Positions 1 through 12,559 of a stretch of DNA of 64,000 nt are shown piece by piece (the stretch's first letter is position 1; each line of letters starts with the position of its first letter). The translations under genes and the position numbers were made by a program. The stretch spans positions 9,091,429 to 9,155,428 of the forward strand of contig OZ037769.1 in assembly GCA_964035545.1 (NCBI GenBank), read 5' to 3'. Source of the DNA: Bugula neritina (taxonomy: Eukaryota; Bryozoa; Gymnolaemata; Cheilostomatida; Bugulidae). The notes below the pieces were generated by a model. The model did not search any database, was not told the origin of the DNA, and was given only the letters and a program-made list of their open reading frames with translations.

Positions 1-632
1 AATAATATGTGCATCAGAAAAATAAAGCCAATAAAGGCCAAAGGCTATGTAAATGCATTATGTAAGGTTAGAATCTAGATGATAAAGGAGCAAGATTAGG
101 GGATACTGCGAACATGCCAGGGTTAGTAGTGCTAGTAAACTATTGGTATATCTATCACATGTATGTGAAATTTAGAAGGTGCAAAGCCTCCTTTTATAAT
201 ATGATTGTAGGATGCACAACACATGGATAAGTGCATGTTTAGCATTACTAGGTTTAAAATCCACTTTAACCAATTTAAACACAAAATTGTTTAAAGTTAT
301 TGATAAGTAAATGGATTGAAACAATACCAAGGTTACAAGTATATTGCAATGCTAATTATCTAAGTGATAATGATATCATCATAAAACTAGAGCTGTAACT
401 TTATCATTTGTCTCTACTCATTGTATTAGGTATGAATTGTTGATAAGTTACTGAAATAGCATTGACTATCATAAAAGATGAGTGATTTGTAATGAACCCT
501 TTTTTTTGTTTCAGTACAAATAAATTTTGAGGTTATTGGTATTTCATAAAATCTAGTGATGTGTGACAATCAGATGTCTACTTATAGGGTTACCAACCTC
601 TCTTTCAACAGCCTGACAGTACTACTACTAAC
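1..632. other. Non-coding flank, 3' side of the MPPED-like gene
   Basis: This AT-rich stretch should be the last intron of the MPPED-like gene or sequence beyond it. I looked on the minus strand for the expected C-terminal exon, about 30-40 residues following the GHIHEG motif and containing an INAS-type strand, and did not find one. The last coding exon therefore probably lies left of position 1. No other feature is recognised here. Confidence 0.5.
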
Positions 633-3401
633 CTTCATGTATATGTCCAAACAAGTGCACCTTCGGTTTAACTCGCTGAGTGATTGTAGAGTAGAGTTCA
701 ACACAGCCAGTTCGCTCATCATGTGGAGTTAAGTCCCCTACACCTGTGACAGGGCAGACACTCATATATGATATTATATAACACAGCAAGTAGAAAAGGT
801 GTTGTCAAGGTGATTAGCAACACACAGCAACACATACCCAGTGGAGGTCCATGCGTCACCACTATATCCGTATCTGTAGGAATTCTATCCCAGATATTCA
901 GAAGCTCTGCTCCCCTCATGGCATTATATGCCCACCCATGGAAGTATGGAGTCCTAATACATCACAAAACTTTTATATTATGTTGGATAAACAATTCCAA
1001 TGTCTCAAGTCTAAACTATTCTAGGATACAATCAATTTTGTAAACAAACACAATCTATGGGCAGAAGCTCACCATGCTGAGCCCCATATCTTCAGACCAC
1101 ACACAGACACTGAGCTGTTGTCCAAGTATATACATCCTTTGAGCAACTCTTTAGGGTGCGAAATTTTCAATTCACTCAACTAAAATAAATGAATACTAAA
1201 TCAATTTCTGAAATAATTAGGAAAGTTTTGAGTGTAATTAGACATACAGGTAACCCCTTCTAACCCACTGCCCACTGCTACATACACATCTTTTAACCAC
1301 TACCAGACCTGTATGCCAGTAACTAGTGTACAGCTTGAGCTAAAGCTCTCCAAAGCAATATTCATGCTTCTTTACACTTGGCGCTTACAATTAATTAGAA
1401 ATGTCAATAAAACTAAGACGCTATAGAGTGTAGAGGGTTGATGCAATTACATGTCCAACAACCATTACTGACTCTGTGAAATTCAAACCCTGCTGCCAAA
1501 ACAACACCTTTATCCACCACTAGATCTACTACAAAGAAAGTACCTCTAATCTTTAAATCTTTATCCGTATGGTTACAGTGCATAATGCTAGTTATCACTT
1601 CCTTCAAAGCTATGATCACTCAACTTAATAGTATGAATATGTTAGATAAACTACCACTATTTAGCTCTCAGTTACCACCCAATAGTATATACACTGCTGC
1701 TGATTATACACTGTACAGTCAATATAACTGTGTTGACAATTGATATGATTTCATTTCAAGTCACCGAAAGGGGTTTTTACAAGATTTGTAAGAGAAATTA
1801 AAATGATTACATAATAATATGAGCTTGTTTATCTGTTAAGTAAAAGTAATGAGTCACCACCTGTTATAATAAATATGATTGTCAACAATACGATTCACCT
1901 GCAAGGTGCACAGTTATCATACTATAACACACCTTTGCATCAATAGCTTCAGCACCTGACTGCCCACATATTCTCTCCACAGTTGAGGGGTCACAGTAAC
2001 CGTCAGCATATCCTAAGCAGAGCTCGTGGTTACCAGCTATAACCACCTTGTGCTTATGTGGCTGCTTTTCTACAGAACACAAAAAAATGTAGTGCTGCCA
2101 GTTTGAATTTTCCCTAAAGAAAGACAACTAGAACCTGGTATTAAAATCAGCTTCAAATGTACATCACATATTCATTTATCATTGGAAATAGTGGCAGTAA
2201 TCAAGTTTATTATATATTAATGGTGAGAGAACTCTAGGCACAGTGATAGCTGTGAGTTGCAAGTAGACAATATCCTTACTAATAATGAAATTAGTTTGAA
2301 ATCATCTATCTTACAGGAATAGCTTAGAACACTTTTCTAGTTGGCCAACATAACAGGAATAACAATAATATGATTCCCAACAATTTACAGACCTATAAAG
2401 TCAGCAAACTTTTGAACTTCCTCTACACGACCTCGCATAGTGAAGTCTCCTGCATGCAGAAGGATATCACCGTCGGGGATTTTCATCTGACTAGTCTTGC
2501 TGTGAGTGTCAGATATGCATACAACTCTAACCTGCAACAAGCAGACCTTCACAGTAGACCAGCTGCTAGCACACAGAGAGCTAGATCAGTAGATCTTTTC
2601 TCAGAATGAGGAGATAGCAAGTTGAGAAGAAAGAAACTAAAGAGATGTAACTATACAGCTGTATATTGAGCCTTATATGAAATACACTCTTAATGTAAAT
2701 CAAAGAAGAGGATACATTATAAATTTAAAAACGAAATCTTCTGACAATGATACTGTGTTTTTTAAACATTTCGCACGCAATGAACTTATTGTATGTCTTT
2801 CATGTTATTCATATAGTTACACAAATATGAGAGTGGGTATGCAATCACTCTAAAAACAAGGAAATAATGAGTCAAGTGTTATTGTAGCATGTAAAGTGCT
2901 GCATTTACTCAAAGCTGTTATCAGTAAAACTTAATAGACCTACAAAACAAATAGATTTTAGAAAAAAAAAATTAATTTAGTGCTTCAGTCACATTTGCTA
3001 TTCTGAACAATCGCAACCAAATATTAGTTATAGAAAATTGTAATGTGCTTATTTGCACAGTTCACACAAATAAATATTTCTATCAAAAGTAAATAAATCT
3101 TGTAGTGAGTCAATAAAGTTAGCTAAGGTACCTTGTTGGGAGTTACTGGTTGATCTGGGTTATTTATAGATAATGATTTCAGGTGATCCCATTTCATTGT
3201 GTCATAGGCTTTGCATGGATCATTAGCAAATTTGTGCACACTACAACCACACACACATAGGAATAGACACAAGTTAAGACCAATGAAATTCAGTAAAGAG
3301 TAACACCATTATTCCCACTGCGCAGGTTGTTAGTTAATATCTAGTAGAGTTACTTACTTTATACCATGAGGAGACACATACTCATGTGCAGCTCCGGCCA
3401 T
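633..3401 (-). CDS. MPPED1/2-like class III metallophosphoesterase, partial (7 exons)
   Basis: Predicted calcineurin-like phosphodiesterase of the MPPED1/MPPED2 (UPF0046) family, which binds two metal ions and hydrolyses cyclic nucleotides in vitro. Minus-strand exons are 3401-3358, 3240-3132, 2531-2393, 2069-1933, 1179-1073, 953-838 and 743-633. Every junction has GT/AG signals and the phases add up to 254 codons plus one base. The metal-site blocks occur in family order: CISDTHSK and GDILLHAGDF (exon 3), VVIAGNHEL (exon 4), THGPPLG (exons 6-7) and LFGHIHEG (exon 7). The start is an ATG opening MAGAAHEYVSPHG, with no signal peptide, so the protein is probably cytosolic. The open phase after GHIHEG shows that at least one more exon is missing, consistent with family lengths near 290-330 residues. 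The second histidine-motif residue is histidine, unlike the glycine I recall for mammalian MPPED2. Family assignment is firm, but which paralogue it is cannot be told. Confidence 0.9.
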
Positions 3402-6400
3402 CTTAGTAAAACTGTGTCTGCAACAATTCAGTTTGAGTGTAAAACTCGTCTAATGAATATAAATACATATCTGACAGAGTTACATAGTCTAAACTGCACC
3501 AGCACTCTTATTTTTGAGATAAAACATTTTTAAGTAAAAGACAATTACAATATAAAAGTTACTATGTTTATGGAATGCTCATGGCACATTATGATGAATA
3601 GCAAGTCCAGTGTGATAGCTTATTAAAAAGGCAGTTAACATAAAATGACTGTGCCATCTAAGAAATATAAATAAGGTGATACCTAATATGAAATTTAAAA
3701 CAAAGCTTTTTAAATAAAAAAAACACAGGACATTCTGTTTAAAGTTCATTGTAGCTAAAAAATTTAGAGAAAATATTTAAAACAGTTTATTCTCCTAGAG
3801 TAACAAACTCCATAGAATCACTAAGTTTAATTGAATAAATAGCCCCAAAGTATACTAATAACAACAAAAAATTAACACCATATCTTACAAGCTTATTCCA
3901 AATTTGTATTTCTATAACTACTATGAGCTTTTAAAGATTCCATGCTTTTTGTTCCAGAATGAAACAGGTTCAACCAGTTCCAACTTGCTGTGTTTTACCA
4001 TCACACAAGTCACAAACAGCACCAATATATTAAATAAATCATCACAAATTTCTAAAACTAAAATGACTTTAGTTTGGAAAGTATAGGGATAATAGCGTAC
4101 TCACTCATAAACTTAAAGCATGAACCAATAATATTTCATAAATTCATGAAATTTTGAACAAAATAATTAACATAATAATATTATGATTAATAATTACAAT
4201 GGTTGATCAAATAACAATAATTTAAAACTAAAGCATGTTTTATGAAAATATCTTCTTGATAACAAGAAGATAATGACTAAATAATAAATGGTTTCAGATA
4301 GAACAAAAAAAGTAGGTAGCAGATTAAAATTACCATATATTTTTAAGATTAAAACTATAGTATAAGTATAAGTATAAGCTTTGAGTTTAACACTTGCTTG
4401 AAAATTATTCTAACAAAATAATTTGATATAACATGGGCAGCAGAAATGATTTATGATCTTGAAATTAAGTAAAAGTCATAGAGTATACTTATTGTAAAAT
4501 TTAAACCAACTGCTCTTTTCAAGTTTACATTCAGTTTCACATCAACTTAGAGATCATATTGAATTTGATACTGATATTGATATCCATATTGATATTGAAT
4601 TTCATGTGATAAAACCTTGCTACTAGACATTAGTACAGTGACTTTCATTACTTCTACTAGTCAGTTAATTAGCATCCATTCCTTAATCAAAATGAAAACC
4701 AAGTTGAGCCTTCGGCCGGTTAATAAACTTAAACTAAAACATAATGATAAAGTTATAAAATTTAACTGGAAAATAAAAATAAAGTTCTCGTTAAACAATA
4801 ACAATCACATTCTGATTCTGATTCAAAATGAAAATAATATTGCCATCAATAGCTGTGATGATCTGTTATAATTATTCATTCAATATTGCATCAAACCCAA
4901 TAAAAATGATGAAATACTTGAAGACAAGTTGAAATTAATGCTAACAAATCTACAATTATAAGGTCGAATTATTTCCCTGTAAGCGGAGTTGATTAGAAAT
5001 CGTTTGAAACAGCACTGAGTTGATGGTCACTATCTGAATTGGTTCGGAGATCTCGAAATTGGAATGGAGATGTTTGGAGTTTGAACGGGGCGTGTATAAA
5101 ATACTGTACCAACTCAGTGCTGTTTTTAGCGATATTTGTTTTGTAACCTGCGCTAAAATTGTCTGTTTTGCATACCAGAAACGTTATATGGAACCCAAAG
5201 TTTACTGTTGCGTAGTTTAAGAGATAAACTAAGGTCAATGTCTCACTACTGCTAGCGCATGTTAGGATTTTGCAATCCTTACAAATAGCAAACCAGACCA
5301 TAATAATAATAATAATATATATGTTTTTTGTCATTATTTTGTCACTAAAATTTGAAAAATATATAATAATTGGTTTACAGCAATATAAGAAAGTTTACCA
5401 AGTTCTATAAAGTATGATTGCTGCGGCTAGAATAAAATAATATGATAACTTGGTAATAGCTTTTTTGAGTTATCTCCTCGCTTTCAACCGCTATAACCAC
5501 CCATGTGAACTGAACACCTTCAAGTCACGTATAAAATCTGGATTCTCAAGTTATATAATTGTTATTGGTTTTTATTGATTTACTGAGCTAAATTGTGTGC
5601 AACTGTAGAAAAACTGTTTCCTGTTTATTCTCCATCTATTGCCTCTATATTATATAGCCTTTGAGGGCATTATATTTAATTAGCACTATTACTTTCCAGC
5701 TGTGCTTTTCCGCCCAGTTTTCAAGGGGACGTGGTGTGGGGTGGGAGAGAGGGAAAATATTAATGATTATGTTATAATAGTAGAAGAACACTTTGAGCCA
5801 TTCACTCAAGGTGAATATTTTGCTGAACAAATATCACAAGTTAATTCACTAATGCAATTTTGCATAATATTAGATAATATTTAAATAGCCTAAATTTTAT
5901 GTAAAATGAGTGTAAGAAGTTTTTTATCTGGTAATTTTTACTTATTGGTTTGAAAAAATATATTTTCCAATTATCAATTTACTACTGCATTACTAGAACC
6001 ATTACTGGTTGTGAATTGTAGTTCGATCTGTTTGGGTGACCGTTGAGCTGCAGGCTCCAAGCTCCATTGATAGGTGATATCTTCCAAACATGGACAACTT
6101 TTGACTTGAAGCTCCAACACTTTAGATTAAGTCGTTTCATCATTTGCATTTTTGCTTTCCTCTCTTTTTCTTCCCAGCTGTTTTCCTCTCAGTGCACAAA
6201 ACACATTATCACACTATTGACAATGCCTTGTTCCCATATAATATTTGCAATAGACAGAGACTGCTTTTACTTTTGATTTGCTCCTCGTGTATATGTGTGC
6301 ATTAGCGCGCTCGAGCATGTAAGGAGATTTGTCTCCTCGTTAACACAGCAAGAGTATAGTGGCCATGAAAAAAATTGATTATAAAAAATGATAGATATAT

Positions 6401-7298
6401 TTATTCATCAATGTGATACTTCTGGACAGAGTAGAAGTACAACAAATTAAGACTATTTTTAAGTTATCTTCTAAAGATTATAATTGATATAATTTGACTT
6501 TCTACAAGTTCAAAACTAAATACAAGGTGCATCTCCCCAGAAAACCTGCTGCTAGTGTTTTGTTGCAAAGCATAAAAATTGACTTGATTTGGTTTTGAAA
6601 AAAATGTGCAGCAAAAAGTCGCTTATCAGCAGAGTTTTTCTGCTAAAGTGTTTAAGCTCATGAGGATATATAAAACAATATTGTTACCAGTAACTAATGC
6701 TTATAGGCTTTGCATCTTTCGATCAGTTATTGTGTTCTTCATCAAATGAAAAGTGCAAAGGGCACTATTTTACAATTTCACAAATGCTTCTGGTAATAAA
6801 CAACTATTAAGAAAATATGCTAACGAACTTTTAAAGCTTTATAAATCAAAACTGTTACAAAATATAAGTAAGGTCTATAAGTAAGCAAAACAAATTTATA
6901 TGTTAAGCATAAAATTGTTACATATTTGCGTCAAATAAATGACAATAATAATATGACACTGTGTAGTATAAGTACAGAATAGATTTTTTGTGACATTCAA
7001 TACATCAAGCTTTTATAATTATTTACACTGCAACTCCGCTACTCAATGAAAAGTGCTTACATTCAATAAAATAATAATAAATTTGGAGTTCGACTAGTAG
7101 AATGTATATACCAGAAGATATTGTTTATGGTAGAATCTTGTGCTGCATGTATATTTTATGTAGCAGCTTGCTGAGTGGCTAGAGCTTAACATTTTGAACC
7201 ATTATAGTTGATACTTTTTACCTATTTTTTATGAGTTGCTGAATCAAGAAAGCTGCAACTGCTGCTATTGATTCTAGTAGGTTCATTTCTATAGTTGT
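3402..7298. other. Intergenic, AT-rich, no gene recognised
   Basis: This spacer separates the MPPED-like gene start from the 3' end of caveolin copy 1. Open frames here are short and lack domain motifs. The longest, about 113 codons on the minus strand at 4993-5334, has no recognisable family features and I do not call it. There is a short AAT run near 5300. The region immediately right of 3401 should hold the MPPED-like promoter and 5'UTR, but no specific element stands out. Confidence 0.5.
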
Positions 7299-8791
7299 TC
7301 AGCTCTGCAGTGTGATGTGTATTTTGCTTAGTATTAGAGCCTGAGCTTGAATGACTGGAGCCAAGCAGCAGTTGATAAACTCACTATAAAACCTAAATAC
7401 AGAACAACCATATAGGTAGTATCATAACACAAATTGTATATGGAGCAAAATTACAGTATAGCATTTATACAGAGTAAATTAATTAATTATACATATTTTT
7501 TCAATTTTTTAGTTCTGGTTATTTTATGATTATTGTACTGTTGAAATTTTGCACCAACAACTTCTGTAGATTTTTGTCAAAGCAATCAAGTAGGGAAGTT
7601 CAATAAACTATATATGTAAGTTATACCATCTTACTGTATGTCCTACTTACCTCTGGGCACACTCCATGTTGATCTTCACAACCTTGTAGCAGGGAGTAAT
7701 ATGCCAGATGTGAGTGAAGCTTATACAGGCAAACACACAGCCCCACCACAGGGCCATTGGAATAGCACACACATAAGTTAGTATCATGTAGCATAGTCTT
7801 TTCCCACCTGCAATAAGATAATAGTATATACATCATATGCCCATTTGTTACCCTACACACAACACATAGTTTAATTCACCCTTCACTCTCACCTGTGAAA
7901 CATTTGAAGGCCCATGTCCAGACACAGTCTGCTGAATGAGCCCCTTCAGGCTCCCCGATGACATCATCATATAAAATCTAAAAGTATACAGCATCTCATA
8001 TATTATGTATAATTATAGTTTTGGGTTAGTGGCCAAGGTAAGACAACAACAAACCCTTTATGACACAAAAAATGAATCTCCCTTATTTCAAACTCTCTTT
8101 TGTTTATCCTTAATACTTATATACTATTTTGTAGCATAGTATACATTCTGCAGGTGATCATAGAATAATAAACATTGAACAAAATTTTATTTTTTGGTAG
8201 CATAACATATAATATTGTAGATTTCCTGGCCCTCTCTATATACTAGATCCTAGGACTATGGATTGCATTATGTTAATATTTATGTAATAGCACATAAAGC
8301 AGAAGCATTAAAAATGACTATAATCTTTACTTACTTTTCTATTTGTGCCGTTATTACCGGTGCCATTTTTACTGGACACTGATAGTAATATATTACCTTG
8401 AACTTACCTAGGTGTTGTAATAGCAGGTCTCCTGTATGGAATATTAAAATATTTTTGAGCTTGATTGCTATTTATTAGTTTAACAGAGCTTCTACTATCC
8501 TAAAAGCCCAGTTGACTCAGTACGGTTGCATTGGTTATAAGAAATAAACTTTGCACGTAGATAATATTCAATTCTCATTTGTTAAAATGTTTATAATGTA
8601 ATTAAAACACATTAATGCAAGCGTACAACCAAAACCGAATTGTAACTTGAAAAGAAATTTTACACAACTACACACTATCTCACCTGTAGGTGGGTGTTGA
8701 GGCTCTTAGGGTCTCTGTTTACTAGATCTGCTTCTGCCAGATTTATTCTAGAATCTTCCGATTGGCTCACTGGTATGTACCCTTCTGCCAT
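7299..8791 (-). CDS. Caveolin, tandem copy 1
   Basis: Caveolins insert into the inner leaflet of the plasma membrane through a hairpin and oligomerise to shape caveolae. Minus-strand exons are 8791-8684, 7977-7893, 7807-7651 and 7392-7299. The phases close exactly, giving 147 residues plus a TGA stop. The N-terminus starts MAEGYIPVSQ and leads to the diagnostic block NRDPKSLNTHLQ, then YDDVIGEPEGAHS, the equivalent of the caveolin signature FEDVIAEP. The scaffold-like stretch VWTWAFKCFTGGKR comes next. The hydrophobic hairpin ends CISFTHIWHITPCYK, matching the family's SFCHIWAVxPCxK segment. The last exon encodes an amphipathic, cysteine-containing tail ending near HITLQS. The paralogue lies 3.8 kb upstream in the same orientation. 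Exons 2-3 are almost identical between the copies, but exons 1 and 4 have diverged. Family call is confident; the vertebrate CAV1/2/3 subtype is not assignable. Confidence 0.93.
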
Positions 8792-11700
8792 ATTCACACA
8801 CTAATAGGCAACTGGTGCTGCATTGCTAGCCTCATAGCAATTATAATACGTACTGCAAAGTGGCAATCCCAAGAGACTTGGCTAGCAGCAAATAGTCAGA
8901 TTATCTTGTTATTAGACAGTAAACTCATGCACTAAACAAACTTGACATGTTTGCATTAAGACCACATTTAGCACTTTGCAGCTGCTCTCCACTTTTTACC
9001 AAAATCAAGCCCCAACGTGAACAGAATACTACTTGAATAGTTGTACTCAGTTGCATGGGTCACGGTGATTCTAACACATGAAATCAACACAACCACCTGC
9101 CACACAAAACTATATGTGAATATATATATAAATATTTCGAATGTTGTTCACAGCCGCCAGTTGAAATACATTATAGGCTACAGATTAATCATTTGAAAGT
9201 GCAGCCATGATATAGTGATTAGCTCTGGCCTATTATGATGCAGTTCATGGGTTCTCACATGCAGAGATGAGGCTGAACAGGCATGAGTTTTATATAAAGT
9301 AATAATTTCAGGTAATATTTTATAATAAAGTATAAGCAGTTCAATCTATAGTTTATTAGTTTCGTTTTATAAGGTCAACAAATTAGACAAAAATATTTCA
9401 CCAGAGTTTTATACTGTAGGTTATAAATGTATACTGTATCTTGTATTGCTAATTGTATAAATGAAGTATTTATATTATGCAATATGAAGCAAGCAACTAT
9501 TCCTAACTGTATGTAATTGTATTATAAGAACTTTGTATTGCATAAACTCATTGGGTAATAATTTTTCTTGATAGGCTTGATATAAATAAATAAGTTAATA
9601 AACAAAATTAAAATTACCGTTTACACTGATCTATCAATATAGACAAAAACAAACAGTGGTAACTATTATTAAGAAGTTAGTGGCTCATTAAATAATTTCA
9701 GAGAATAAATTAGAGGCTGAATAGGATTTAACATAACACAAAATAAATTTTCTTATGCTTAAACACAAAAAATGACTTAAAACTTATTTTAGAAATATTA
9801 AAATAAAATTTGAAGGCAGAAACATTATAAGCAAAGGTTTGGTAAAAATACATAATTATAATAAACTTTATATAACATGCTTTTTCTAAGGAATTTCACG
9901 TAACAAAAATCACTTGTATATTAAACTAGAAGTTTGGATATGAAGATACCTCAAATTACATGTTACAACACATATATAAAAGCATTATTTTAGAAACAGA
10001 TTACAGTTATGTGTGAGCTTCTTGGGTGTAGCTACATTTCATAGAAAAATATATTTTCCTCCATTGGTTAATATCTCATGGCCACTAGAAGTTAAATTGC
10101 CCAAAAACGAACCAGAATTATTTAATCATGCTGAAATTATCTCCATGCATCACTCCAGGCATTGGTAGTCAATGATATAGCCAAATACTCAATTACTCTT
10201 TTATAACAACACAGCAAAACTATGAAATATTGCATAAAATTGCAAGAAATTAGCAAATTCAAAATATATAAAGAATTTTTGCAAAAATTTTGGATGAAAA
10301 TGCAGCATAAATCCAGAAACATAGCTTCCAGCTGCAACACAAAAATCAGTTAATAATTCTAATTAAATTTTAAAACTCAGTTGTATTTTTCTGCTTCTCA
10401 GTAATATACCCATTGCATGCCATGGCTTTAATTCTGCTGTTGCAATACTCTGAACATGTATTCTATCTCAACATGGCATTTGAAATAATCATGTGTTGCT
10501 TACTATCAAAGTATTATTGAAAAATATCACTGAGCACATGGAAATATTACTGTAATATAGCTTAAATTATTTGTGAAGCGTTACATTACTTTATTATTCT
10601 TACCATGCCATGTTATTATACAAAGGAGTTATGTTATCATGTCATTGTTATATTGAGTTATGTTAACATGTGCACTATAGCGAGTTAAATAAAATCAGCA
10701 CTTCCTCTCAAGCAATCCAACATAAAAAAGGTGGTATTTTGATAGCTTCTACTTTGTAATTTGTATAAATACATTTCAAGGCCAACGTTTGTAATTCTGT
10801 TTTGGTTTGTTTTTATACATGAGTTTGTATAACAACTTAATTTGAACTACTGCTTTAGCGATATCACTGGTCGGCCAAAGATAAATTACTTGTTTCTTTT
10901 TCTAACCCATTACCAATAAACTAACTTCTAAGTGCAATAAATTCAATATACATAACACAGTTGTATTGTTTTATAGTGAACCATATGCACATTGTACAAT
11001 GTTACACAAAACACTTGGTTATCATATTGCACTCATAGTTGTAAAGCTATAAATAATTATTCAGTTATGAAAAATTTAAAACAGGCTAATAAATTAAAAC
11101 TACAACATTTTGTTAATTCATAACAATTATATACATCCTACACTCTAATGTTCTGTATAATCTAATTTATTATTGCACTCTATAATAACTAATATTTTGT
11201 ACTCCATATTAACTAATATATTGCACAATTAGAAAAGTTCAACAAAGTTTTGTTAGACTCCAGAAAATGAAGTGAAAGTTATATATAGCTCAGACTATAA
11301 GTTACAGTGACTACTGAGTACAAGATATGCTCCAATTAATAGGTGTGGCAGACCAAAGCAGGTGGGTGTTGGTCAGTATTAACCTGTAAAATAAAAATGT
11401 ATAGTGAATAACTAATAGACAGTTACTAATAGCAATTGTTTCTAGCATTAGTCCTTTTTTGCATATAGAACCACTCTCTGATTTTACACAAACTGTAAAA
11501 AATGCTTTTACTCAAGGAAATCTTGGCTTAAACAGACTTTGGGAAAAAGTAATATTAGACATTTTTAGAAAGATTAAGAGCATCCAATAAATTTGCAGCC
11601 ACAATTTAACAAACTAGCAAAAACTATAACTGCACTTTTGCCATGTATATTAATCAATTATATATTATAGTGACTGTAGGTACAATAGTGGATAGCAGCT

Positions 11701-12559
11701 ACAGGCTTGGTTCTAGCAAAAGGTAGTACCAGAATGTACTAGAATTGTGTGCCAGACCAACTATGTGTGAGATTAATTTATTCACACTAATTGCTAGATA
11801 AACTTGTTGATAACTTTTTCATAAACCCTAAAATGATAATCTATCAATTACCACACTAGCATTTCCTGTTGAACAGGCATTTAATACATTAACTTGGCCA
11901 AGGCTAATTTGAAAAATGTTAGCCTTGTTACACATAGCAGTTTGGCTGGATGGTCAATAATATCTGCTTCTATCTATTTCTACAGCTATGTAGTGTGCAA
12001 TATGTCTATCTATTTCTACAGCTATGTAGTGTGCGATCTGTCCATCTATTTCTACAGCTATAAAGATTGTAACATGAGGTCTCCTGATTATATTATTGCA
12101 ACAAGTTTTCAGATCCCATATCAATATTAGTTTTTCGTTGTTCAAAATGTAAGCAAAGGTTATACTACATTATAGAAAGGAAGCTTTTCAAAACAATATT
12201 ATTTACAATATGGTGCTAGGTCAGCCCTCATGCAAGAAGCAGGTGTGAGATTGGGGAAAATTTGAAAGGCTTCTGTTTTTATTTTAGATAAATATTCACT
12301 CAAGAGAAGCTACATTCCTGATTTTCGCTTTTCATTTCAAACCAAAATTTCTAGGAATATTCACACAACCACAGTGTTAACATTTCTCTGCATGTAGCTA
12401 TAAATGCAAACAAACCAGTAAATAACAAGCAGTTTTATTACAGACTATTATAACAGAGAGAGTATTAGCCTGCTAATATATTTGATCTATAACATATAAT
12501 ATTTAATACACAATAGTGATCAAATGTTACCTAATTAAAGCAGTTGATGGGTTGTGTTC
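8792..12559. other. Spacer between the two caveolin genes
   Basis: AT-rich sequence with no supported open reading frame. It should contain the promoter and 5'UTR of caveolin copy 1, just right of 8791, and the 3'UTR of copy 2, just left of 12560. The only discrete structure noted is a 36-bp tandem repeat near 11969-12067, listed separately. I searched for a third caveolin exon set and did not see one. Confidence 0.5.
11969..12067. repeat. 36-bp tandem repeat, about 2.7 copies
   Basis: The unit contains CTATTTCTACAGCTATGTAG and recurs at a spacing of exactly 36 bases. Two copies are full and a third is diverged. Because 36 is a multiple of three, both strands read through as periodic short frames; these look like by-products of the repeat rather than genes. 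Confidence 0.85.

Noticed and set aside
1413-1619. Minus-strand 68-codon frame as an MPPED exon
   Set aside because: It does not match the family, and the exons at 1933-2069 and 1073-1179 join in phase without it.
4993-5334. 113-codon minus-strand frame as a gene
   Set aside because: No domain, no splice or polyadenylation context, and typical of chance frames in AT-rich spacer.
7621-7860. Minus-strand frame with CVCLYKLHSHLAYYSLLQ as a separate small protein
   Set aside because: It is the wrong frame across caveolin exon 3; the correct frame gives the CISFTHIWHITPCYK hairpin.
10137-10340. Third caveolin copy between the two tandem genes
   Set aside because: The frame has hydrophobic stretches but none of the caveolin motifs or exon boundaries.
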